From positions 1 through 64,000 of the forward strand of contig JAVJSD010000019.1 of NCBI GenBank assembly GCA_040219575.1: 64,000 nucleotides of DNA, in the 5' to 3' direction. Origin of the DNA: JAVJSD01 sp040219575 (lineage in GTDB: Bacteria > Planctomycetota > Planctomycetia > Pirellulales > Pirellulaceae). Both the position numbers and the translations under genes were made by a program. Numbering within the stretch: position 1 is the first letter of the stretch; the number at the start of each line of letters is the position of its first letter. Under the pieces are notes generated by a model. The model was not told where the DNA came from. It did not search any database and saw nothing but the letters and a program-made list of their open reading frames with translations. Below, piece by piece: positions 27,822 to 36,329 of the stretch.

Positions 27822-28265
27822 TCAGGGTTTTTGCGAGTCGTCGGTCGATTGCTCGGGTGATTGCTCGGTCGATTGCTCTGGCGATCGCGTGGCGGAGAGA
27901 CTCGCCATCAGCTTTTGAGCGCGCTGCCCACGACGAATCTGCCGACGCAGCTGCACGACTTCCGCTAGCAGCAAGCAAGCCAGCTTGAGTTCTCGCCGGG
28001 AGAAGTCCGAGGGCAGGGCCACATCGGCCAGCGGCGAGGCGCCGACCGAAATGATGCCGGGGCTGCCGCGCATCACCCGTCGGTGCTTCGCCAACAGGTC
28101 CGCCACCAGATCGTGTTCGGTGATCACCACGTCGATCCGGTCCTCGTCGGTCAGGTCTTCCACCTGCCGGGTGATGCGCACGCTCGACGACGAGAGCATC
28201 TCCACCCAGCAGCGCCGCCGCTCGGGCTTCTCGGTCAACAGGAGGATATGCGCTTCCGGCAACAT
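27822..28265 (-). CDS. Pseudo-receiver domain protein
   Basis: About 147 residues from ATG 28265. The first 105 residues follow the receiver-domain pattern: HILLLTEKPERRRCWVEML as strand 1/helix 1, DRIDVVITEHDLV as strand 3, GIISVGASPL as strand 4 and a DFSRRELK helix 5. However, the acidic pair of strand 1 is missing and the phospho-acceptor position is not a clear Asp, so signalling through phosphorylation is doubtful. The C-terminus is a low-complexity tail with SPEQSTEQ repeats. A TATAAT lies 11-16 bases upstream of the ATG, so the mRNA may be nearly leaderless. Confidence 0.6.
   Translation of the reverse strand: MLPEAHILLLTEKPERRRCWVEMLSSSSVRITRQVEDLTDEDRIDVVITEHDLVADLLAKHRRVMRGSPGIISVGASPLADVALPSDFSRRELKLACLLLAEVVQLRRQIRRGQRAQKLMASLSATRSPEQSTEQSPEQSTDDSQKP
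27838..27887 (-). repeat. Short tandem repeat coding the EQS tail
   Basis: Repeated GATTGCTCGG/GATTGCTC units on the plus strand encode the repeated SPEQSTEQ tail of the pseudo-receiver protein. Confidence 0.7.
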
Positions 28266-28275
28266 GACAATCGGC

Positions 28276-28281
28276 ATTATA
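28276..28281 (-). promoter_or_regulatory. Candidate -10 box very close to the pseudo-receiver start
   Basis: Reads TATAAT on the minus strand. Transcription from it would begin about four bases before ATG 28265. No matching -35 hexamer at standard spacing was found. Confidence 0.35.
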
Positions 28282-28344
28282 GCCGCGTCGGTTGGCACAT
28301 GCGGAAGAAATGCCGCCCGTCACGGTCTCGGACCGGAGACACCA

Positions 28345-28442
28345 CCAAGCCGACGGCTCCGCCGTCGGTCACGCCGCCGTCGGTCACGGCCCCGTCGGTC
28401 GCCGCAACAAGATGCGCACGACGGCGAAGCCGTCGGCCTGGC
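28345..28442. repeat. REP-like inverted pair (CCAAGCCGACGG family)
   Basis: CCAAGCCGACGGCTCCGCC at 28345 faces an inverted copy at 28419-28442. Between them CCGTCGGTCAC recurs two to three times in tandem. Lies between the eboE-like gene and the pseudo-receiver gene. Confidence 0.7.
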
Positions 28443-28455
28443 AGGGAACTGGAAA

Positions 28456-29640
28456 CTACGAATTGAGTTGATCGGCGAACCAGGTCATTTCGCGGGCGAT
28501 GCCGGTCGCCAGATCGGGGACCTGCAGCGACGGCGGAAGCACACCCCAGGCGTAGGTCTCCACCTCGAAGTGCGCCACCTCCGGTTGATCGCGGAGCGCC
28601 TCGAGGCACGCCAGGATGTCGGCCTGCGAGGTTTCCAGCAGTCCGAAGCGCTCGAGATAGATCGGCACGTGAAAGTGCACACGCCATTCGCCCGAGAGCG
28701 TCGCACTTTCCTGTTCGGCCTTGAGCGCCAGGGGCAGGTCTTCATAGAAACGCGGCGGTTGGTCGTCTTGCTTGACCATCGTCTGATGCAGGTAGCGATC
28801 CTCGGCGAACCCGGAAAGTTGCTCGAGGGCTTCGGCGCGCTGCGGCGGCGCCATCTCATCCAGCGGCAGCCGCACCGCCGAGGAGATCTGCACCTTGCCG
28901 ATGCCGATGCCGGCGGCCCGATAGCGTTGAATGACCTCGTGTTGCGGCTCGAACATGACGGCGGCATGGCAGACGTCGTGGCAGACGCGCAGGTGGCGTC
29001 GGCAGGCGTATTCGCTGTCGCCATCGAACAGGTAGTTTTCGAAGAAGTGGACCAGGTCGGTGCTGCGCTGGAGGAAGCAGCCCGGCTCCGGCTCGATGGC
29101 GAGGTGCAGCAGGCGGCCCGTCTCGCGTTCGAGATGCGCGAGCTGCGCGGCGACGACGCGCAGTTGCCGACCGGCCTGTCGCAGTTGTTCTTCGCTGGGC
29201 GCCGGCTGGCCCCAGCACAAGGGCGCCGTCGAGATGCTGCCTTCCATATCCGGCGGCAGCAGGCGGTCCAGAATCTCGAACAACCGCAGCGTGTAGTCGC
29301 GCCGATCGGCCTCGAACCAGGTCGGATGATAGACGCGATGTTTGACGACCTGCTGGTGGAAGTCACCGTAGGGAAACCCGTTCATGGTGAACGGCACGAG
29401 ACCCTGCTCATCGAGCCAATCCGCCCACTCCGCCGCGCGATCGTCGATCAACAACTCCTCGGCCGCCGGGTTGGCGAGCCACAAACCGACCCCCATCGGC
29501 GCCTCGGGCCGGAAGCGTCGTTTGACCTCCAGCGCGTAACGCTCCAGGTTCTGTCGGGTGGCGTCGAGCTTCGCGCCGGCGTGCACGTTGGTGCAGTAGC
29601 CGAGTTGCCGCGGCGGCGAAGCGTGGGAAGAGGGCGTCAT
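28456..29640 (-). CDS. eboE: EboE-like TIM-barrel protein
   Basis: About 394 residues from ATG 29640; an in-frame ATG at 29682 is possible but gives a non-conserved tail. The opening LGYCTNVHAGAKLDATRQNL is the hallmark of EboE (metabolite traffic protein, xylose-isomerase-like TIM barrel). Metal-site candidates include the His/Glu residues in TMNGFPYGDFHQQVVKHRVY, HLAIEPEPGCFL, VCHDVCHAAV and VHFHVPIY. In other bacteria ebo genes form an eboABCDEF cluster linked to export of isoprenoid or indole-derived products (for example scytonemin); here no other ebo gene is nearby, and the reaction is unknown. Confidence 0.8.
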   Translation of the reverse strand: MTPSSHASPPRQLGYCTNVHAGAKLDATRQNLERYALEVKRRFRPEAPMGVGLWLANPAAEELLIDDRAAEWADWLDEQGLVPFTMNGFPYGDFHQQVVKHRVYHPTWFEADRRDYTLRLFEILDRLLPPDMEGSISTAPLCWGQPAPSEEQLRQAGRQLRVVAAQLAHLERETGRLLHLAIEPEPGCFLQRSTDLVHFFENYLFDGDSEYACRRHLRVCHDVCHAAVMFEPQHEVIQRYRAAGIGIGKVQISSAVRLPLDEMAPPQRAEALEQLSGFAEDRYLHQTMVKQDDQPPRFYEDLPLALKAEQESATLSGEWRVHFHVPIYLERFGLLETSQADILACLEALRDQPEVAHFEVETYAWGVLPPSLQVPDLATGIAREMTWFADQLNS

Positions 29641-29747
29641 AATCTGATCTTGGTCGCGGAAGGAAGGGCTACTTGTTGTCATTCTAACACGCCGCGGAGC
29701 GCGCAGCAGGCGGTCGGGGAATCAAGCGCGCAGTGCTCGGCGGCCCT

Positions 29748-29828
29748 ACAAGCTCGCAGCGCCGGCAAGTGGGTTTTTCAGTGAGGTTTTCATCGCCATC
29801 GACACACGCGCTCGCGCAGCGTGCTTGT
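29748..29828. repeat. Inverted pair of ACAAGC repeats
   Basis: ACAAGCTCGCAGCGCCGGC at 29748 (to 29771) faces CACACGCGCTCGCGCAGCG then TGCTTGT at 29803-29828. This is the same family as at 27001-27098, located between the divergent eboE-like and Fur-family genes. Confidence 0.65.
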
Positions 29829-29944
29829 TTCGGCGGCACACGGCCAGGACGCGCCCGAAATCGCCGCAACTTGCCGGGAGTACCGCGACGCGATACGATC
29901 GATATTCCGATGGGCCGCCGAGTGCAAGCGAGACGAGAGACTTG

Positions 29945-30382
29945 ATGAGCGAATCCCTTTCGATCGACGATGCGCGACGAATGCTGCGCGGCGCCGGCCT
30001 GCGGTGCACGACCTGCCGGGTGGCGGTGCTCCAGCATCTCTGGCTGGCCCGCTCGCCGCTGAGCCACGCCGAAGTCGCCGACGAACTGGTGCCCAGCGGC
30101 TACGACAAATCGACGGTTTATCGGTGCCTGATCGAACTCGCCGATGCGGGATTCTTCTCCCGGCTCGATGCGGGCGACCATGTCTGGCGGTTTGAAATGC
30201 GGCAACAGGCCGACGCGGAGCACGACGGCTCGATGCATCCCCACTTCATGTGCGTCGATTGCGGCAAGGTGACCTGCCTGCCCGAGGTGACGGTCAAGAT
30301 CGCGCCCACCAAGGGGCCGCGTTCGGTGCAGGGGAGCGTGACGGAGGTTCTGCTCAAGGGACATTGTGCTTCCTGCAACTGA
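29945..30382 (+). CDS. Fur-family transcriptional regulator
   Basis: 145 residues. A winged-helix DNA-binding domain (about 10-80: LRCTTCRVAVLQHL, LSHAEVADEL, DKSTVYRCLIELADAGFF) precedes the dimerisation and metal domain with HPHFMCVDCGKVTC and the C-terminal GHCASC pair, so both CxxC motifs of a structural zinc site are present. It represses or activates genes in response to a metal or peroxide; which of the Fur, Zur or PerR types it is cannot be decided. A purine-rich GAGACGAGAG lies before ATG 29945. It is followed 29 bases later by the prepilin peptidase-like gene. A palindrome resembling a Fur box is at 59566-59586. Confidence 0.9.
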   Translation: MSESLSIDDARRMLRGAGLRCTTCRVAVLQHLWLARSPLSHAEVADELVPSGYDKSTVYRCLIELADAGFFSRLDAGDHVWRFEMRQQADAEHDGSMHPHFMCVDCGKVTCLPEVTVKIAPTKGPRSVQGSVTEVLLKGHCASCN

Positions 30383-30411
30383 CGCAATTCCTTCCGCATC
30401 AGCGACCGCAC

Positions 30412-31734
30412 ATGGCGCGTAAGAGACATCGCAGGCGGTGGGGGCGATGGCTGCTGTTGGGGTTGTTGCTGCTGCCGCTGATCTATCTGATCGTGTCGCC
30501 GATCGTCTTGCCGTGGCTGCTCCGCGGCGACGCCGACACGCTGTGGCGGGTCATCGCCATCGACGAGTGGATTCGCCAGGCGGCGATGGTCGCGCTGTTG
30601 GCCGCCTGGGTGTTCATGTTCGGCGCCGCGGTGGGAAGCTTCTTGAACGTCGTCGCCTGGCGGATGCCGCGCGGCGAGTCGGTCGTCAGCCGGCCTTCCC
30701 ACTGCCCCTACTGCCATGTGAACATCCGCGCTTACGACAACTTGCCCGTCTTCGGCTGGCTGCTGCTCGGCGGCCGGTGCCGCGCCTGCCGCCTGCCGAT
30801 TTCGCCGCGCTATCCTATCGTCGAGGCGCTGTTGGGATCCGCCTTCTTGATTCTGGCCGTCGCCGAGCCGCTGCGGCACGGAGCCAACTTGCCCAGCTTC
30901 CAGCCGCCGCCGCGCTGGGAGCACGGCGTCGTGTCGCTGGTCACGTCGCCCGATTGGTTGTTGCTTGGCATCTACGGATACCACTGCCTGTTGATCAGCC
31001 TGTTGGCCGCCTTCGCCCTGATCAAGTACGACCGCCATCGTCTGCCCGTCAAGCTGCTCGTCGCCGCGCTGTTGCTGGGATTTGTCTTTCCGGCGGTGTG
31101 GCCTGGGTTGCATCCGCTGCATTGGGAAACGCCGCTGGCGCCGGGCCTGCAGCGCATCGACACGAGCCTGATCGGATTGTTGATCGCCGGTTTTTGGGGG
31201 CAAATGCTCAGCTGGGGATTGCTGGGGAGGTTCGACGACGACGACCCGCGACGCCGGTCGTGGTCGTCTACCGCACCTGGCCTGGCGCTCGTCGGGTTGT
31301 TTCTGGGTTGGCAATCCGGCGCCTCGGTGTTGCTGCTGGCGGCGATGATGGCGCTGATCGCCGCCGCGGCGTCGCACGCTTGGGCCTGGCTGGCGAAGGC
31401 GCCGCTTTGCGGTTGGATCGGTCTGGCGACGCTCGTGCACCTTGCCTGTTGGCGGCAGTTGGAAACGTCGGACTGGTGGCCCGGCGATTCCTGGCCGATG
31501 TGGCGCACGTTTCTCGCCGTGGTGGTGGGCGTCGCCGCCGTGGCGCTGGCCGCTCGGATCGGCCGACGGCCCGAGTTTTCCAATTACAATGTCGACCGGC
31601 CCTCGGACGCCACGCCGCAGGCGGCCGAACCGATCGAGCCGATCGCCGGGGAAGCCGAGCCCAGCGTCTCGCCTCCCTTGCAGTCCACGCCGCCAGAATT
31701 CCCTCCCCCCGCCAACGAAGGTCCCTCCTCATGA
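30412..31734 (+). CDS. Prepilin peptidase-like A24 protein with degenerate active site
   Basis: 440 residues from ATG 30412. Layout: a basic N-terminus, a membrane segment, then the prepilin peptidase motif GSFLNVVAWRMPRGESV and the cytoplasmic zinc loop CPYC and CRAC around residues 100-130, followed by several membrane segments. This is the type IV prepilin peptidase (PilD/GspO) architecture that cleaves and methylates pilin leaders such as those of the DUF1559 proteins in this window. The usual first catalytic region reads FALIKYDRHRLP rather than the IDxxxxLPD pattern, and no GxGD motif is evident; GRFDDDDP occupies that region. It may be inactive or divergent. The next gene overlaps the stop by four bases (ATGA). 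Confidence 0.78.
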   Translation: MARKRHRRRWGRWLLLGLLLLPLIYLIVSPIVLPWLLRGDADTLWRVIAIDEWIRQAAMVALLAAWVFMFGAAVGSFLNVVAWRMPRGESVVSRPSHCPYCHVNIRAYDNLPVFGWLLLGGRCRACRLPISPRYPIVEALLGSAFLILAVAEPLRHGANLPSFQPPPRWEHGVVSLVTSPDWLLLGIYGYHCLLISLLAAFALIKYDRHRLPVKLLVAALLLGFVFPAVWPGLHPLHWETPLAPGLQRIDTSLIGLLIAGFWGQMLSWGLLGRFDDDDPRRRSWSSTAPGLALVGLFLGWQSGASVLLLAAMMALIAAAASHAWAWLAKAPLCGWIGLATLVHLACWRQLETSDWWPGDSWPMWRTFLAVVVGVAAVALAARIGRRPEFSNYNVDRPSDATPQAAEPIEPIAGEAEPSVSPPLQSTPPEFPPPANEGPSS

Positions 31735-32690
31735 ACCATCGCGTGCCTCTCTTCGCCGTCGTCGTGAATCTCTTGGCCGCCTGCTCGATGCTCTCCGCCG
31801 GCGAGCGGACCAAGGTGGAAGTCGTCAGCTCGATCGATGGGGCCAAGCAGCCTTGCTACGTCGTGCTGCCGTCGAACTACGACGCCGACGGGAAGCCCGC
31901 GCCGCTGTTGGTGTCGCTGCACAGTTGGAGCGCCGATCTCGAGCAACGCAAGCCGTCGCTGGAAGCCGAAGCGGAGTCGCGCGGTTGGATCATGATCTAC
32001 CCCAACTTTCGCGGCCGCAACGACCATCCCCAGGCCTGCGGCTCGCTGCTGGCGCAGCAGGATATTCTCGACGCCGTGGCCTGGGCCCAAAAGCAGCACC
32101 ACGTCGATGCCAAGCGAATCTACCTCACCGGCGTCTCGGGCGGCGGGCACATGACGATGCTGATGGCCGCGCGACATCCCAACGTGTGGGCGGCGGCCAG
32201 CGCCTGGGTGGGCATCAGCGATCTGGCGTCGTGGCACGAGCGGCACGCCGACGACCGTTACGGCGAGATGCTGCGCAAGTGCTGCCAGGGCCGTCCCGGC
32301 GACAGCCCCCAGGTCGACGAGCAATACAAAGCCCGCTCGCCGCTGACGCACCTGCACCGCGCCGTCGACGTTCCGCTCGATATCGCGGCCGGCGTGCACG
32401 ACGGGCATCAGGGCTCGGTGCCGGTGCGGCATTCGCTCGACGCCTTCAACGTCATCGCCAAGGCGGCCGGCGACGAGCAAATCAGCGAGGAGGAAATCGC
32501 GCAGATCAGCCGCCCCAACGGCCGGCTGGAATCGCCGCGGGCCAGCGACCAGGAGGAGGACGCCGGCTTCGGCCGCGCCCTCTATCTCCGTCGCACGGCC
32601 GGCAAGAGCCGCGTCACCATTTTCGAAGGCGGCCACGAGGGCATCACCCGCGCCGCCGCCGAGTGGCTCGACGGAAAAGCGAAAAAGTAG
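31731..32690 (+). CDS. Secreted alpha/beta hydrolase (prolyl oligopeptidase-like)
   Basis: 319 residues, translationally coupled to the upstream gene through ATGA. A signal peptide or lipoprotein-like leader (FAVVVNLLAACSMLSAG) precedes an alpha/beta hydrolase fold: oxyanion region LLVSLHSWSADLEQR, nucleophile elbow GVSGGGHM (Ser), acid GVHDGHQG (Asp) and catalytic His in FEGGHEG. The family includes esterases and peptidases acting outside the cytoplasm; the substrate is unknown. Length is normal for the family. A repeat cluster follows. Confidence 0.85.
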   Translation: MNHRVPLFAVVVNLLAACSMLSAGERTKVEVVSSIDGAKQPCYVVLPSNYDADGKPAPLLVSLHSWSADLEQRKPSLEAEAESRGWIMIYPNFRGRNDHPQACGSLLAQQDILDAVAWAQKQHHVDAKRIYLTGVSGGGHMTMLMAARHPNVWAAASAWVGISDLASWHERHADDRYGEMLRKCCQGRPGDSPQVDEQYKARSPLTHLHRAVDVPLDIAAGVHDGHQGSVPVRHSLDAFNVIAKAAGDEQISEEEIAQISRPNGRLESPRASDQEEDAGFGRALYLRRTAGKSRVTIFEGGHEGITRAAAEWLDGKAKK

Positions 32691-32698
32691 CCCACCTC

Positions 32699-32889
32699 CC
32701 AAGCCGACGGCTTCGCCGTCGTTGACCTTCACCAACGCACCACTCACTCACACGACGACAAGTCGTCGGCTTGGGCCAAGTCGGCCCGCCGCTTTCACCA
32801 CTCACCTATCTCACCCACACGACGACAAGTCGTCGGCTTGGAGCAAGTCCGCCCGCCGCATTCACCACTCACCCCTCACCACTCACCCC
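32699..32889. repeat. Cluster of three CCAAGCCGACGG palindromes plus heptamer tract
   Basis: Copies at 32699-32722, 32753-32774 (inverted) and 32820-32841 (inverted). After the last, CACCACTCACCCCTCACC runs at 32862-32893, the complement of the heptamer tract found after smc. The heptamer tract runs right up to the DUF1559 stop codon. Confidence 0.7.
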
Positions 32890-35319
32890 TCACGGCGCCC
32901 GCACCGCCTTCCCGTCGTCCCGCGTCAGCAGCGACCGCATCGTATCATGATCCACGGTGTCGCTGATGAAGCGGACCGAGCCGTCGCACATCATCACCAG
33001 AAAGCCGCCGGGGCGCATGCCGCTGAGGCCCTCGATCGGGCTGCGCATGCCGGGCGTGAAGTCGCCGGGCTTGGTCCACACGACGGCGCGCTCGTCGCCC
33101 GCCTCGACCCCCATGATCGTGTTCGACGTGCCGTCGGTGATGGAAGCCATGCTGATGCCTTCGGGGAGCTCTTCGCCTTTGTCGTCGTCGCGCGGCGAGA
33201 TCAACACGCCCCTTTCGCCGAAGTTGCCAAGATAGTTGGTCTTGCCCGCCTCGGCCAAGCTTTGCGGCGCGCGAAACACCGCCGGCATCAGCGGAATCAG
33301 CTCGCGGTTGTGCTCGCTATCCCATGGCTCGTCGAGATGGAATCGCTCGTACAACGCTCCTTCGTCGACGAATGGCAAAATGTGCACGCGCCAGCTCAAG
33401 AGCGGCTTGCCTTCCTCATCCATGCTGTACGCGGCCGGAAAGTGCCCGTGGGTGTCGTGGTAGTTGTGCATGGCGATCGCGATCTGCTTCAGATTGTTCA
33501 TCGAGGCGGCGCGGGTCGCCGCCGAACGGGCCGATTGAATCGCCGGCAGCAACAACGCCGCGGCCGTCGGGGCGGTGGTGCCCAGGTTTCCGCCGGGCAG
33601 CGACTGACGTCCCACCATTTCGATGCCCGCCTCGGTGCGGCGGACCGTCCCCACGCTCGCCCGCAGGTGCTTCTTGATCGATCCCGCCGAGGGAAGGACG
33701 GAGACGTCGAGGTCGAATCCCTCCTCCTGCAACTCGCCGAGCATCACCCGCGCCATGACCTGAACAACCGCGTAGGCCGGATCGAAAATCTGAGGCAGGT
33801 CGACATACGTGACCATCAGCGGATTGGGATCCTCCTTCAGCGCCTTGGCGAGTTCGGGCGACTCGGTCAGCGGGTGGTAATCCTCGCCGCGGCTGAGAAA
33901 CGCCTTGACCGTTTGCGGGTAGAGCCCGGCCACGATGTGCTTGTCGGTGATGCACCAGGCCGGGGCCAGCGGCATGTCGTCGTCGGGCACGCTGAATACG
34001 TAGATCGTATGGCCGCGGAATTCGATCTCCTTGATCTGCGGCGAGCGGCGGTGATCCGGGAAGGAGGCCCGGGCCATCCGCAGCAATTTGGCGTGGGTGG
34101 ACTCCAGTTTCATGCGATTGCGGACGCTGGCGACGGCGGTCCAGCCGGTGAGGTAGCCGCCCGCGTCGGGGTCGCTGTAGACGCACCAGGTATCGCCCAG
34201 CGCGGCGAGCAGGTCGTCGCGGAGGTCGAAGCCCATCATGCCGGCGGCGCCGACCACGGTCGCCTCCATGCGATCGGCCCCGTCGGCGTCGGCCTCGCGC
34301 ACCGCGGCCAGCGCGCTTTCCAGCAACTTGCCGGCGTCGAGTCGCAGCGCCACGGCGACCGCCGCTCCCTGCGGAACGACCGACAGATCCTCGGCCGAGA
34401 GCGGTTGCGCGTCGGCGAGTTGGAACAGCCCTCGGGCGTCGCCGTCGATCGCCAGCAGCGTACGGCTGACGAACTCCTCGTCGTCGAGCCCCGTCACCGC
34501 GTAGTAGCCGTCGATGTTCGTCACGCCGGCCGCGGCGAAGTAGGCCCAGGTGGGCGTCTCCTCGACCAGCGGCATGGCGAGTTCGCGAATCGCTTTCACG
34601 TTGGCGTAAGCGAAGCTGGAGACGCGCGGCACGGTCACCTGCTTGCGGGCTTCGACAAGCCAGGCCGGCGGATCGGTCGAGGAGCGCTCGACGATGCCGG
34701 CGGCGCTGCCTTCACCCAAACCGACGATCAGATGCTCGCCGCGCAGGCCCCACTCGATGAGCGGGGCGTTGGGGTCCGACGCGCGAAGTCGTTGGAAACT
34801 GGCGCCGCCGATCTCGATGGTTGTCTTTTCCGCGAACGCCTCGGAGGGAATCGCCCGCTGAATGCGTTCCAGCAGGGCCAATGTTTCGGCGCCCTTGTCG
34901 CCGCAGTTGACGACCAGTCCGCCCCGGACGTCGAGCTTGTCTTCTTTCGGCTTCACCTCCGAGATGAAGTAGGCGGTGGGATGGGTCAGCAGCAGCCGCG
35001 CGAGTTTAGGACCGGCCTCGGCGGCCAGCGCGGCGCGCGGGTCGCCCTCGCCTTCCGCCGCGCGGTACAGCGATGTCTTGATCGTCTCTTCCACGCGCGC
35101 CAGAAAGTGCTGCAGTTCCGGCTCGGCCAGCAATTGCTCGGTGCGGTTGGTGCTCGTCGCCTTCGGTTCCGCCGCCCCCGCCCAGGTCCCATAGTACAGG
35201 CACTCCGCCGGGGCGATCTTGGCCAGCACCGGGTCTTCGGGCGCGGGCGGAACACCGACAGGCACTCCCGCGGTGCCGCTCATGAATAACGCAATGACCA
35301 GATTCCAGATGCCGAGCAT
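32890..35319 (-). CDS. Large secreted protein with C-terminal DUF1559 domain
   Basis: About 809 residues from ATG 35319 (a GTG at 35334 is the only upstream alternative). A signal peptide (MLGIWNLVIALFMSGTAGV) replaces the type IV pilin leader seen in ordinary DUF1559 proteins. The first about 560 residues are a planctomycete domain of unknown function (ECLYYGTWAG, LVVNCGDKGAETLALLERIQ). The C-terminal 245 residues are DUF1559-like: AASMNNLKQIAIAMHNYHD, the DGTSNT motif and the closing FLVMMCDGSVRFISD. Predicted periplasmic or surface-associated. Function unknown. Confidence 0.82.
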   Translation of the reverse strand: MLGIWNLVIALFMSGTAGVPVGVPPAPEDPVLAKIAPAECLYYGTWAGAAEPKATSTNRTEQLLAEPELQHFLARVEETIKTSLYRAAEGEGDPRAALAAEAGPKLARLLLTHPTAYFISEVKPKEDKLDVRGGLVVNCGDKGAETLALLERIQRAIPSEAFAEKTTIEIGGASFQRLRASDPNAPLIEWGLRGEHLIVGLGEGSAAGIVERSSTDPPAWLVEARKQVTVPRVSSFAYANVKAIRELAMPLVEETPTWAYFAAAGVTNIDGYYAVTGLDDEEFVSRTLLAIDGDARGLFQLADAQPLSAEDLSVVPQGAAVAVALRLDAGKLLESALAAVREADADGADRMEATVVGAAGMMGFDLRDDLLAALGDTWCVYSDPDAGGYLTGWTAVASVRNRMKLESTHAKLLRMARASFPDHRRSPQIKEIEFRGHTIYVFSVPDDDMPLAPAWCITDKHIVAGLYPQTVKAFLSRGEDYHPLTESPELAKALKEDPNPLMVTYVDLPQIFDPAYAVVQVMARVMLGELQEEGFDLDVSVLPSAGSIKKHLRASVGTVRRTEAGIEMVGRQSLPGGNLGTTAPTAAALLLPAIQSARSAATRAASMNNLKQIAIAMHNYHDTHGHFPAAYSMDEEGKPLLSWRVHILPFVDEGALYERFHLDEPWDSEHNRELIPLMPAVFRAPQSLAEAGKTNYLGNFGERGVLISPRDDDKGEELPEGISMASITDGTSNTIMGVEAGDERAVVWTKPGDFTPGMRSPIEGLSGMRPGGFLVMMCDGSVRFISDTVDHDTMRSLLTRDDGKAVRAP

Positions 35320-35437
35320 GGGTGTCACCGACACGGGGTATTCTCCAGGCGAGGAGTGAGAAGATTCCGAAGATCAGAAGGGGACGCGGCCTGCCATTCG
35401 ATCGCGCCCCGCCAATCTTGGCAACCGACCGGCAAGT

Positions 35438-35587
35438 TTATCCACTGCGGCGAGGCTCGTGCTGCGCCGACGCGATGTACTCGCGTAGCAGCAGTCGTGA
35501 GACTTCTGGAAGTTCCATCGTTGTGCCGAATTCCCGAATTCTCACGAGTTCGGCGACCTCAAAATCGAGCGCGACGGGTAGGTGTCC
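35438..35587 (-). pseudogene. Possible gene remnant (short protein-like fragment)
   Basis: The minus-strand frame ending in TAA at 35438 translates to HLPVALDFEVAELV, then RIREFGTTMELPEVSRLLL and REYIASAQ, which has the amphipathic pattern of a small DNA-binding or ribbon-helix-helix-like protein. No upstream start codon or ribosome site is visible, so it is probably a remnant. Weak support. Confidence 0.25.
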
Positions 35588-35819
35588 AGCGGCCGTTGGC
35601 CGCCGCGGTCTCGGCGCCGGTGGGCGACCATCTGCGGCCGCGGGTTGCGACGCTTAGTGTCTGTGACTTAAGGAGTTATGCGGCCTATGCCGCTGTCGGC
35701 CGGATGGCGGCGGGCGAATTCCGCGAATTCGCCGAACCCTTCATCGGGGGTTCGCGTAGAATGGGGCGTGTGAGCGAAAAAAAGCGATCCTCAACGCAAT
35801 CTCGCTCATCCTGGGATGG

Positions 35820-35850
35820 AAGGGCGGGGTTCTTTACGAACCTCGCCCTT
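35820..35850. repeat. 13-base inverted repeat with 5-base loop
   Basis: AAGGGCGGGGTTC, loop TTTAC, then GAACCTCGCCCTT; 12 of 13 positions pair. Terminator-like stem without a clear T tract. Confidence 0.45.
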
Positions 35851-36329
35851 CTCGCATTTCTTGGCCGAGAGACGATCGCCCAACGCACAACGGCGCCAAA
35901 GGAGCCGCCGGCTCGATCCCAGCGCGACGCGGCGGCCATTGGCGAATCCCCGCTGCGGGCACAGCTTCGGCCGACCAACGGGCCCCGATTCCCAACGGGC
36001 GCTTTCGCGAGCCGGCACGTTTCTTGTTTCAGCACCGCGATAGTGGCGCGGCCTGCCGGCCGCAACCAAAAGTGGGAACATGAGGAAACGGAGACAACGG
36101 AGGAGAACACTCGTCGATCATGCCGACGGTTGTGCCGCGGTGAGTCCGGCAGAAAGTGGCTTCTCATGAGGCCCGGCAAGTGGGCGCGGGGGGAGGTCTC
36201 CCGTTTTCTTTCGGTGGCGGCGAACAGGAGACGGGCACGGGTCGACGAGCGTTTCTTCACCCGGGACAATGCTATGGACGGTTTGCAGGCTGAACGGCCT
36301 CGATTGTCGCGGTCGTGGTCGGGACGTTG

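Larger units (their letters stand above)
35320..36329. other. About 1 kb region without a supported gene
   Basis: Long open frames on both strands here have arginine/serine/alanine-rich translations without family features. Two things can be seen: a protein-like fragment on the minus strand (35438-35587) and a strong inverted repeat at 35820-35850. Otherwise I see nothing that I can support. Confidence 0.5.
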
